NCBI GenBank assembly: GCA_029962745.1
Contig: CM057152.1
Location: forward strand, 27,278,507 to 27,342,506
Direction: 5' to 3'
Length of the DNA stretch: 64,000 bases
DNA from: Echinometra lucunter
Lineage: Eukaryota; Echinodermata; Echinoidea; Camarodonta; Echinometridae
Positions within the stretch are counted from its first letter, which is position 1; every line of letters begins with the position of its first letter. Positions 47,601 through 57,364 of the stretch are shown one piece after another. The position numbers and the translations under genes were made by a program. A model generated the notes under the pieces. It saw nothing but the letters and a program-made list of their open reading frames with translations, searched no databases and was not told where the DNA came from.

Positions 47601-50600
47601 TTTTTTATAATGCGTCAAAATATCGTCCATACTCCACACGAGGTATTTTCTAGTCGATGCACGTATAAATTTTGCAACAACCAATGATCCTGTAATTCCA
47701 ATTAGGATTTCTCGAAACAGCCAACACAAGAATCTGAGAATGTTCAGTTTGGTCGGGGAGACGAATTCGTTTTGTACCGGCGTATCTTTTGAAACCAAAG
47801 GGCTGATGAATTAGGAATAGCAGATGGTGTGATTTCCTGCTAAAATTCAATGCTATCGTACTGAAACAATACTAATTTCCCACCCATCAGATCACCGAAC
47901 GTCAGTCAGTAGGGTTAGCTTACCTCCCCGGCGACGTCATAAGAATCAAAGTCAAAGCAGTGGGCAGTTTAGCAATCTCCAATCTCGAATCAAACCGTAG
48001 TTCCTACTGTACAGAGGAGATGCCGGTCAGAACCTCGGTCGAAGCATCTCCCTCCGAAGGATCACAAGAGGTAGGGGGTGGCCAAGCAGGTACTACGGGA
48101 CAAGTTGAAGTTGCGAACCAAACGACAACTAAAAGAAGTGCCATCGATAGCCTAGGTGATAAAGGTAAGAACTCTTGCTCTGCAGCTGCCATTTCAACAA
48201 AGTTATATCATTTGCCAATTTTACTTGTTATTGGTGAATAGAGTCATAGAGTAATTTGCATTTCGGAATGAGTCATGGAATAGTTTGCACTTCAGAATGA
48301 ACACGTTTAAAGTAATATGAAAATTAAGGAGCTTATACATCAACCAAGTAGACAAGTACTAATAGCATCTTTCATCATCTTTTACAGTAGGAAAGAACAG
48401 GTTTAGGAATACCCCCAGTATACTCTGTATAGACCAATAATAGTGTTCATTTCAATTCTATTCGTATCATTTTTGTTTTCCTTTCCTGAATAAAGGAAAT
48501 TACGCTTTTTAAACACTACTTTGCTATGTTTAAGTACCATGCAGACATAGGGTCGACGTCTCCATAATTTATTTTGTGAAACAAAGGAAGTAATATTAAT
48601 TCTGAAACAAATGCATTGTGATAATTTTCAATCAAAGTAAGATGAATGTATGCATGCATGCATAACAACTAAGATATTACTCATAATATGCAAGATATAT
48701 AACTTTAGTACTTCGTGTTTACTTATCGTCCTTAACCATGTATTAGTTTACAGAGCCAAAGATGTAAGATTACATCTATTAAGTTGCAAACCTGTTTCGC
48801 ACATTTGTTTATCTGCATATAATTCAAGAGTTCAAGAGTTTATTTTTCATTTTAAAAAACACAAATAACAACAAATTTTGAAAAATCAAACATACATACA
48901 TGTATACATATTTTTTGTGCAATAACAGGATGCGTTTACATAAATATAAAACAAAGTCAATCTACAAAAGAATATATAATATAAGCTGCTATGAAAATGG
49001 AGGGATCCACTAAAGAGCAATGCTTGTAGAGTGTGGATCCCTCAAATAATAATAATACTGTAAACATAACTTTTGTTCAATTTATTATGACAAAAAAGCT
49101 ACATAAAAAAGGAGAAGACACACATATATATAACACAGTAAATGTAAATTTACTATTGAAATTTCTATATTTTCATTCCATTTTTTGTAACATGAATTAT
49201 TGCGAACTCATTATGATTTACATACTTGTTACAACTCGTATGTCAATTGCGAAAGTATAAAGATACATCGAATTATGGTGCCAAAACCATTAAAAAACTT
49301 CCATTCACCTAAACAAGATGGACCTGGTACATTTGCATCTTTCCCACTATTATGTTTACATCAAGTGATTTTGTTTTCTTATGTTGGATTTACTTTACTA
49401 AATACCTTGTGTTTTGTATTCTACTTTTCTTTGATAAAAAAATGATATCAGTAGCAACTCTTCATATTACTGTATTCTATTACATCAAAGCGAAATGAGC
49501 GTAGTAACATAGTCAGTCTAGTTAATAGCAAACTAATTCTACATTGACTATACTTTCATGTCTACTCTTGATTCCTTTGCTACTAATGCTGCTGCTGGCG
49601 CTGCTATGACTACTTCTGTTTCTATTACATCTTCTTCTACTTCTGTGTCTACTGCTACAGCGACATCTACGTCGTAGGCCTAATTGGTACCCAGGGTAGC
49701 CCTGTCAGCATTGATACTGCTCCTCCTACGGGCCCTGCGATTATTATTACCCAGCATTTCCAGGTACCCATTCACACCTGATCGAGAGGAACTAATCATA
49801 ATGTCCATATCCATTATCCTTTTTTTTTCATCAGATCATGAGCCTCACATTGACCCAGCCACGGGAGAATGGATTCTGAGTGAGCTTGATATTGAGTATA
49901 TTGCCATCGGGGCTGGGTTGCTTGGGTCTGGCGGAGGTGGTAGCCCTTATATGGGCAAGTTGCGGGCTCTCAAACAGCTGAGGAGTGGCAAGAAAATTAG
50001 GATCATTGCTCCAGGGAGGTGAGAGATTCATGGAATAAGTGTTTTGGGTATCTCGGAGTGGTTATCATTTTTGTTATGTTGCTTAGGTTAGATTCATTTC
50101 GTATAGCTACTTCATATTTCTTATGTTTATAAAATATGGCATTGTGATGGTTTTTAGGATGAAAATGTGCTAATGGAAATCGTATTTTAGCCGACTATTC
50201 AGTTACAAGAAGACAAAGCTTGTGACAGAAATAGAAAGGACTCATAAAAGCCCAACACAATACGTGACCTCGAACCTGACCGAAAACTCTCAGAACCCTA
50301 CTCCCAATTCCCCGTAAAATAAATGGCTTCAGCCCAAGAAACTGAAACTGTCGGTCCCGCAGGCCTTTTAAGAAGGTATGTATTTGTGAAACCGACAGTC
50401 CACGAAACTGACATGACTGTCTAATGGACCTTCTGCAAACTTTTTTTCGTAAATTATATTAGCGATATTTTTTTTTCGATCCGTGGCCTATCGGTCTTCT
50501 GGTGTGTACCCAAATAAAGTCTGGAACAAATTTTACGAGAGGAATGCCATTTTACATTTTATAGCGTCTTGTGTGAATATCTCAATTTGCTTACTCTTCT

Positions 50601-53600
50601 TTGGTTTCAGACTTGGTACGAAGCCAGCTTTGCAGGGGAAGGTTCCAGCAGTGGGATTCATGGGTGCGCCGGCCGTACTGATCGAGAAACTGGTCTCAGG
50701 TACGGAGATACCTCGGGCACTCACCTGCATGCATGACGTACTGAGAGCAACTCCCGAAGACGTTCGGCGACAAGCGGCTCCTTTGGGTATGACATGGTGA
50801 TTGCCATTCACATTCGTCGCATCTGCGCAAAAACGCCCCTGAATGTGTTGTGCGCAGAAAAGCCCTTAACAAATATGACGCATTCAAAAGCTCTTCTAAT
50901 GAAAAGCCAGCTGTGACACTCTGAGTATTGTTTTGGCGTTACTGTAAAATTGTAAATGTTCTTCTAGATAGGTTTTGAATGAAGCGTTTACTGCAAATTT
51001 TCTTCCTTTTCGATTTATGAGAGGACGACTTTTCGCACACTCGCATTGCGTGAGGACGTTTTTTGTCTCATCCGACGAGTTTTGTATAAGTTCATAAAAA
51101 CAATACAAAAACTATTGAACACATTTTCTGGCTAACTAGAAAATGGTCAAAGCACTTCTCATTGTGAGAAGAAAGGGTGCACTATTTGTACCGAGGTGCA
51201 GCACTAGAGATCTTCAACACTGGTACTGAACACAGAGTCTTATCTCAGACTTATTCTAAAACTCAATTACAAACCTTTAGCAAATCTTAGACGAAAGAAA
51301 GCTCAGTGAATATGCCGCATCAACCTTACCAACAAGTTTGAAAATGTGTATTTTTCATTATGTTATCTAAAATGCAATAGAAAATGCTGATGAGGACACA
51401 AACAATGGACTGGTCTTTGTGAAGAACTACACACTCTGCTCCAAGACACCTGTATCTGACCGTGTCTGTGCGATCATGGCCGCAGAGATAGGCGGGTTTA
51501 ACTCAATTGAACCGCTGATCGCAGGTGCAGAACTTGATGTGCCCATTCTAGATTGTGATGGGATGGGAAGAGCTTTCCCAGAGTTACAGGTAGGTGTATA
51601 CAATGGTATTCTGTCTAGTTTAATCGGGATATGCATCGACTAACAACTGAATTTTTTCAGCAAAGACTAGTAGATTTCAACACTTCGATGGCGTTGTTTT
51701 AATAAAGCAGTTTGTCCACACAATGACACTTTTACCACACTGTGAACATAGTGAGAACACAATGTGAACACACTGACCACCCTGTGACCACACTTTAAAG
51801 ATGCCCTTACAACACTGTAAAGATGTCCTTACCACACTGTGAGGGCAGTTTTACCACAGTGTAGAAACACTGAAAACACAATAACCACCCTGTGACAACA
51901 CGTTACAGATGCCTTGACAACACTGAAAAGATGGCTTTACCACACTGTTAGGATAGTTTTACCACAGTGTAGACACATTGAGAACACATTAACCATCCTG
52001 TGACATCACGTTAAAGATTCCCTAACCACACCATGAAGACAGCTTTTCTAACATAAGCACGTGAGAACACAATGCATACGTTTGCCACCCCTTGAGCACT
52101 CTTTGAAAATACTGTGAACTTCACCGAGGAAAAATTGTGACCACACTGTGGACACTCGCTAAGCACACTGATCATACTGTGATGACACTTTGAAGATGCT
52201 GCAATCAAATTGAGAGCACCCCAAAAGCACACCGACCGCACTATGATCACCCGTTCCTAAGACGCTCTAAATATTAAATTATTTCATTTTTGTAAAAGAT
52301 AGAACCTGTATGATACCAAATATGCTGATTTTTTTTATTTTTACAGATGTTCCTGCCCTCCATTGACAAGAAGCCCTTGTACCCTGCTGCATTGGTTAGT
52401 GATGGGAGTCAACAGTCAGTGATAGCTGAGGCAGCGAGCTCGGTTCAAGTAGAAAACTGCTTCCGAATGGTCGTTGGAGGTCAGATGGGGTAAGGCCATT
52501 CTCAAACCTACCCTTTTTCGTTATCTACTAGCATCACTAAAACGCATAATTTTGGGATATCAATCAAGTTTCACCACCGTTTAGACCATCAAGCAAAAAA
52601 AATAATAATAATAATAATAATCTGCTTAAATAAATCTGCTTTAATAGATGCAATTCCTATGCATGAAGAATAAATATGGCTTCTGACTTGCTTTCTGGGT
52701 ATAGCCTGACATTTGCTTTAGCAGTACATGTATTTGCTACGGCTTTATTTCGATGACTTTTTACGATTCTGGTTGGGACTAGGGTTTATAGGTTATGGGG
52801 CTGGTGTTAATGTTGGGTATCGTCTATTCTCCAGAGTTGAAGTAAGAAATTTCTATAGTGATAGAAATTCACTGCGTATCGATTGTTGCCCGACTATCTG
52901 TCGTAGAACCGCTTTCTGTTATTTTTGCACACAGATGTTCCGGAGCTTTAGTCCTAGCGCCACTGAGCGCAGAGGAGATCCTGAAATCCTCGGTACCCTA
53001 CTCCTACAGCCGTGCCTGGCATCTTGGTCGCGTGGTCATGACGTCACAAAGCTCAGGCTCTGAACCAATCCAAGCCATCGCTCAGGCTAGCAATGGAGTG
53101 CTTCTCATTAGCGGGAAGGTAAGGAAAGAGAATTGCAACTCTGTGCCTTGGCCTTTGAGCATCTCCCCCATTTTCGTTTTCAAGGAAGAGGTCAGTTTGA
53201 AAAATATTTCTTCAGATATATCAAGAGCACGGGTGTTCTGCTTCTGAAACTCTTAGCAGAAATGGACATTTATCCGATATCAAGAACAGAAAAAAGACCA
53301 GGAGAGTGGCAGAGCTGCCAGTTTTCTTGTTATCTATTATCTATTATAATAATATTCTTAAAATTGTTAACTTTCATACAACATAAATCAAAGTATGCTA
53401 TATTGATGGATGAAAGATATGATTGAAGTAGGACTGTATTCAGATTCCAGAAAGTACTGTCCTTTTTGTGAATCGTATAATGTTCCTCTCAAAATGATGA
53501 CGGAAAATCGCATTTCTAATATTTTTAGATAACCGACGAGACCAGTGAGACGGCCGGAGGTATTGATAAGGGTGATGTGCTGGTGGAGGGATTCGGGGAG

Positions 53601-54910
53601 TACTTGGAGACTCCTTATTTGTTGTTGGTTTTTTTGAAGAGAACTGATATTCTAAACTATGCTCAATGTCATTTCTAATATTTTCAGATAACTAACGTTA
53701 CCCGTGAGACAACAGGAGGGTTCGATAAGGGTGATGTACTCGTGGAGGGATCGGGGGAGTACTCGGGAGTCTCCTTTCTCGTTTGTTTCCAGAACGAGAA
53801 TCTCGTGGCTAAGCAACGAAAATTCGTTGATGACGTGCTCCAAGAAAATGTGAGTAGCGATTGTTATCAAAACATAGTTCAGGTATTTCACTTAAAACTA
53901 CAATGGATGACACTCAGTAGCTTTAGGAAGATGTTGTGGTCTAGTGAATATGTCTCCGGACTGTGAACCTAAAGGCATGGGTTCGAATCCCTGCCACAGT
54001 ATGGATGTCCTTTGGCAAGGTATTGATCTAAATTTCTACACTCGCCTAGGTGTAGTACCTCGGTACCTGGTATTCCTTGAATGTACCGAGCGCTACGGTT
54101 ATCGTGCTAATAAATCCACGATGACATTGCAGGGCAGGTAGAACAACAATTAGTACTGATGAGGATAAACAATACGTACAGATGATTTTTTTAATCAGAA
54201 GTTATATGCTCAATGAAATAACACTACAATACAGGACAATGGGTTTTTGCCATAAACATTGTGTTTATTTGATAAAACAAGGCACGAAAAGCAGTCTAAA
54301 TACTTGATCATGATATAGCACAGAATGATAGTATGAACTCGTAGTCTAGAATGAGTTTAAAGGAGGCCGAATTGTACACATCCTCATTGACTTCTTAAAT
54401 ATTCGCAAAATTCCTCTCTTTTTTTGTCGAAGTTGTTATGTACAATTTTCAGCATTTGATAGGCAGTGCAATTTCAACCATTAATAATCGTAGGCTCTGT
54501 CTTAAAAAGAAGGTTGTTATTGATCCGGTTTGATCACATGTCCTCTGATCGATCGCATACATACAAACATAAAACTTACTATCTCTTTATATCGCAACTC
54601 TTTATCGGAATGGAACACTGTTTATAAGCGCTTCACAAGAGAATGAGTTGAAATATCATTCTTGTTTTTGAAGATTGTTGCCATGACGCCCGACATCATC
54701 ATTATCACCGATGCGGACAAGGGTCATCCCATCCCTACTGAGGAGGTCCAGTACGGTCTCCGTGTTGCTGTTATTGCCCTACCTAGTCCTCCTGCTCTAC
54801 GATCACCACAAGCCCTGGAAGTCGTTGGGCCAAGAGCATTCAATTACGATGTCGACTTCACCCCTGTTGCTGATTACATATCGCCTATCTCCATTCCACC
54901 CCTACCATAA
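28927..54910 (+). CDS. hydantoinase A/oxoprolinase-DUF917 fusion enzyme, 17 exons, 1019 aa
   Basis: Exons: 28927-29098, 41200-41360, 42140-42316, 43730-43947, 44791-44873, 45363-45550, 46001-46222, 46791-46901, 47279-47437, 47891-48164, 49835-50018, 50611-50786, 51381-51589, 52347-52489, 52935-53118, 53688-53849, 54674-54910. All have AG/GT borders, phases match at every junction, and the sum is 3060 bases. Residues 1-210 match Hydant_A_N (DVGGTYTD at 11-18, VNIGTTHF at 66-73). Residues 215-530 match Hydantoinase_A, an actin-like ATPase fold (TFSSGPTNSMRG at 254-265, DIGGTSTDVG at 280-289, GLGGGS at 321-326, VVGGGS at 417-422). Residues 605-990 match DUF917 (IGAGLLGSGGGGSPY at 613-627, EIGGFN, DCDGMGRAFPELQ at 766-778). 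The family hydrolyses hydantoin- or oxoproline-type rings with ATP; DUF917 is linked to S-methyl-thiohydantoin desulfurization. The same order is known in fungal proteins. No signal peptide, so probably cytosolic. Residues 540-590 are a Ser/Gly/Thr-rich linker, probably variable. The true substrate is unknown. Confidence 0.92.
29115..29370. repeat. LINE 3'-tail-like sequence at start of intron 1
   Basis: TTGAATAAACTGAACTTGAA CTTGAAC and a following TTGTATTGATTGTATTTGAT block resemble the short-repeat 3' tails left by non-LTR elements. No coding part remains. Confidence 0.35.
29697..30085. repeat. 16-bp minisatellite, left arm
   Basis: About 24 units of GGAGGACAACTCCCCC with A/G and G/C variants at fixed positions. 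Three units equal 16 codons, which gives the apparent repetitive peptides in all six frames. Confidence 0.92.
32996..33327. repeat. 16-bp minisatellite, right arm (inverse orientation)
   Basis: About 20 units of GGGGGAGTTGTCCTCC, the complement of the left-arm unit, with the same variant types and one GATGTCC variant mirrored in both arms. Confidence 0.92.
33337..33512. repeat. (TA)n, (TG)n and second (TA)n microsatellites
   Basis: Alternating TA from 33337 to 33382, TATG/TGTG to about 33422, then a second TA tract at 33477-33512. Confidence 0.9.
34035..34404. mobile_element. 370-bp element with GGCGTAAATCC termini
   Basis: GGCGTAAATCC at 34037-34047 and its exact complement at 34392-34402 bound a segment that also has GGGGG(A/T)..CCCC near both ends and an internal CTCGCTCGCTCGC word. 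Likely a nonautonomous DNA transposon. Confidence 0.55.
34405..35380. other. intron 1 sequence, nothing recognised
   Basis: No exon-like or bounded repeat structure was identified; a CT-rich stretch is at 34740-34900. Confidence 0.3.
35381..35443. repeat. inverted-repeat pair, left member
   Basis: The complement of this 63-base stretch (TCATGAATTATTTAGAAGGG CTTATTTCGG and onward) is found at 40472-40532 with about 90 percent identity. The two members enclose 5 kb of intron 1 including the duplicated exon-like blocks. Confidence 0.65.
35881..36160. repeat. 139-bp tandem duplication plus (TTTA)n
   Basis: TCTGAACCCT starts at 35881 and again at 36020, and both copies run through TATCTGTTATAATTTCTTTC to AATCCAA(A/G)CATCCATT. 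A (TTTA)n tract follows to about 36190. Confidence 0.85.
36191..37540. other. intron 1 sequence with poly-C/poly-A tracts
   Basis: Homopolymer tracts lie at 36651-36686 and 36914-36936. A weak minus-strand acceptor (TTTCTTCTCCACAG) at about 37577 could introduce a terminal exon of the antisense transcript suggested by the blocks at 38172 and 39166; no conserved protein is encoded. Confidence 0.25.
38172..38276 (-). other. exon-like block B, minus strand
   Basis: On the minus strand this 105-base block is preceded by TTTGTTCACACAG and followed by GTAACAAC, that is, an acceptor and a donor. It is a diverged copy of the block at 39166-39275 with the same splice-like borders (shared GGAAGGCTGGAAGAATTC and GTGACAG|GTAAC). 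It has no long reading frame, so if transcribed it is noncoding or UTR. Confidence 0.4.
38640..38720. repeat. poly-C/poly-A and (AAAT)n tract
   Basis: Simple sequence of about 75 bases; reading frames through it are artefacts. Confidence 0.85.
39166..39275 (-). other. exon-like block A, minus strand
   Basis: Preceded on the minus strand by TTTGTTCCCACAG and followed by GTAACAAC. It begins with ATG and encodes only about 20 codons before a stop. Together with block B it belongs to a roughly 1-kb direct duplication (about 38150-39060 and 39150-39740) that also shares GTAACGGTCAAATG-like and CAACCGG words. Confidence 0.4.
40472..40532. repeat. inverted-repeat pair, right member
   Basis: Inverse copy of 35381-35443 (see that entry). 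No transposase frame lies between the two members. Confidence 0.65.
40845..40994. mobile_element. 150-bp palindromic MITE, GGGGAG(C/T)GTTTCATGAAG termini
   Basis: GGGGAGCGTTTCATGAAGAG at 40845 is mirrored by CTCTTCATGAAACACTCCCC ending at 40994, and inner GATTTTCACTGAC words are also inverted. It lies about 200 bases before exon 2 of the hydantoinase-like gene. Confidence 0.85.
41570..41632. repeat. (AGT)n microsatellite
   Basis: About 17 AGT triplets after a short ATT run, in intron 2. Confidence 0.92.
42427..42862. mobile_element. 436-bp element with TGTTATGTTGCCCTCA termini
   Basis: A 24-base end at 42427 (containing GTTATGTTGCCCTCA) is matched at 23 of 24 positions by the inverted end at 42839-42862. 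CGACCGACCG words lie just inside both ends in direct orientation. Nonautonomous element in intron 3. Confidence 0.75.
44037..44095. repeat. poly-C and (CA)n microsatellite
   Basis: Simple-sequence tract in intron 4. Confidence 0.9.
44462..44605. repeat. (GAG)n/(GAT)n tract
   Basis: Purine-rich trinucleotide tract in intron 4; reading frames through it are artefacts. Confidence 0.85.
48825..49065. repeat. dispersed repeat, copy B (related to 5015-5265)
   Basis: Starts TTCAAGAGTTCAAGAGTTTA and ends ATGGAGGGATCCACTAAAGA GCAATGCTTG TAG, then GTGGATCC. Same orientation as copy A. In intron 10. Confidence 0.5.
49688..49795 (-). mobile_element. SINE-like fragment
   Basis: On the minus strand GGTGTGAATGGGTACCTGG matches the body word of the SINEs at 12068 and 53928. 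The tRNA-like head is missing. Confidence 0.3.
51705..52255. repeat. degenerate CACTGTG-rich tandem repeat, intron 13
   Basis: About 550 bases made of short variants of CCACACTGTGA, GAACACA and AAGATGCC(C/T)T. A longer period of about 130 bases is visible (ACAACACTG.AAAGATG and TTACCACAGTGTAGA.ACA recur). CACAGTG/CACTGTG makes it locally self-complementary. Confidence 0.65.
53529..53640 (+). pseudogene. partial tandem duplicate of exon 16
   Basis: TTTTTAG then ITDETSETAGGIDKGDVLVEG copies the acceptor and first 30 or so codons of exon 16 (ITNVTRETTGGFDKGDVLVEG at 53688), shifted by 159 bases. Similarity stops after about 95 coding bases. The frame runs to a stop without a good donor, so it is a dead exon copy or an unused alternative. 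Confidence 0.7.
53928..54130 (+). mobile_element. tRNA-derived SINE copy
   Basis: TGTTGTGGTCTAGTGAATAT carries the A-box-like part and GGTTCGAATCC at 53979 the B box. The body (GTCCTTTGGCAAGGTATTGA, GGTGTAGTACC) parallels the element at 12068-12335. Located in intron 16. Confidence 0.7.
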
Positions 54911-56600
54911 ACTTTAAAATGAAAGAGGCATGCCTCTTAACCTTTTTTATGGATGATAAATTATACTCTATGCATATTTTCATGAATAAGATAAATATTT
55001 TTTTATATCAGAGGATAAATATGTGAGAGATGAACGTAAACGTATAAATGATCAGGGAAATAATATCTAAATATACTTATTACGAATATATGTATTTTTT
55101 TCAGAAAGTTATATGGGTACTGTAAATACTGAATTTTGACTTACGCATCTGTAATTTCTCTGATATTTTATTGTGCATCATTCTGGAACTGGATGAAGAT
55201 GGAGACTCTGTTTGTACGTGTATTATGCATTATGTACATGCATATTCTTTTGTATTTTTCTTATGAGACTTGGGTTTGTTCATCGTAAAAGAGGATTCCT
55301 GTTAGTTTACACCCCCCCCCCCCCCCCCAAAAAAAAAAAAAAAAAATGACTGACTTGCCTTCATGTTCCGCGGCATGCGATCGTGTTCTTTACAGAATTC
55401 TAGGTGGAGACTTATAGGTCTCCTCTGCATAGTTTTTCCCCCTCCGAAATTATATGAAAACTTTTATACAGGTGTAATTCTTAAATGTTTGCATGAATGC
55501 AACGTGATGAAATATTGATTCTAATTTCATATTAGATGTTTTAAATGAACTAAAAAGCAGACAACTTGATTTCACCCATCAAGTACTGAGTGTTTATCAT
55601 AAAATGATAAATGAGTTCATATATACTGTGTAAATATCATTTTGTGTTTCTTGAGAGAGTCATCAGCAGCAAATTGGATCTACAAGAGTTGCTGAAGCAG
55701 CAATATGTATTTCAATTTTAGGGAATCGATTTGTGATATAAGGTTTGCCTGGTCACGAAAAAGTGAACTGAAATAAAAACAAGATGACAGAAAAGATTTT
55801 TGTTAAGTTTCTTAAGAAAGTGGCTGGTCCAACTGAAAGTTTAGATTGGTAAAATTCCAGTCCCAGATCACCTTGGTTGTCATGTTATGGGCTGCATTAT
55901 GCTACACAACATTCTTTTCGATAAAATACATGCAGTGCACTCATCTAATGAATTACTGAATGACAACAAAAGTTCGTATTTTTAGAGCAATATCTCTTGT
56001 ATCATTAATTTTGTGGAGTTGTCATTTTGAAATTCAGTGGTAATTACGATGAAATTTAAATGAACTTCTGCAAAATAAGATGGCGCATTTGTAATCAAGC
56101 TATTATGACCAGCATGATGGTAGGATGCAGCGTAAACAAAATTTACAGCTTATAGTATACATGTAGTCAGAAAAGGATCTCTATTGGGAAAATATGCATA
56201 TATTTTAAATTTTAGTTCCGTACATTCATTCTAATATTCTTATTTGCGCAAAGTTAAGCATATTCATCGCTCATAATATTACGCCAAAGCAAAACTTCAA
56301 TTACATAATTATTTGTTATTCAAGCCATAACAAGAAAAAAACAACACCCTTCTTGACAGAGTAATAATGATAGTAATACATTGCATTTATTATTGCGCAT
56401 TACTGAATATTTCATAGCGCTATTCTCATTCTTCATTGGATACTCTTTGGCTATAGTCTACAAACCCAGAACATTGGTCTCGCGAATTAAAGCAAAAAAA
56501 CAAAAAACAAAAAAACGTCTTCTGAGGTTCACGAGACTGATATTGTTGGCTGTCGGTCCATTGTCGGTCTGTGTCCCTTGTTTTTCTCATGTATTGCAGT
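54911..56600. other. convergent intergenic region and 3' UTRs
   Basis: Contains a poly-C/poly-A tract at 55311-55347, a possible plus-strand AATAAA at 55772-55777 for the hydantoinase-like gene, and a possible minus-strand AATAAA at 56391-56386 for the P450 gene. No other gene is seen. Confidence 0.4.
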
Positions 56601-57311
56601 CTAGTTGTCTGTAACGTTCCCATTCCTATTTTTTCTCGATACTGCACATATTTTAAAGCGATAGGGGCAGTGTGTTATTCCCGGGCGACCTTCGAGGCTG
56701 GGTCGGCGTTCGTTAGGTGCAAGACTGACGTCGAAGTTGATAAAAATATGGGTGAACGAGAGGAAGAGTTCCATTCGAGCCAGCTGTTCCCCTAGACACA
56801 TGCGACGACCTGTAAAAATACATTCAAGCGAAAATAATTCTCTCTAAAATTTGAAATACTCTGCACTGGAAAAAAAATCTCTGCTTTTTGACCGAAAAAA
56901 ATATTCTAAAAACCTCTGTACTCATATGTAATGTTAAGGTCGTGTAACGCAGGTTACACATTTTTTACATTGTTGTTCATGTTTCCTTTTTAATGATGAT
57001 AATGATAATAATGATAATATAAGATTATTAGAGTTAAAATACCGAAGATGATAAGGATGACAACTCTGAATTTATCAGTTAATGGATACTTGTCATCGTA
57101 AACATCGTTATGGGGTAGACCAATTGATTAAGTATTACAGTATTATATAACAATATGCAAGTGAATATACTGGAATGCTGGAGAGAGATAACTTATAGGA
57201 GAGAAAATTACAATGATGATAACGAACCAAAACTGGTGATACACGAAGATAGGTGCAAAGTGATTTAAATTACGATCAAATGATAAGTGTTAGGAGCGAT
57301 ACGATTTCGGT

Positions 57312-57364
<53 letters not shown>

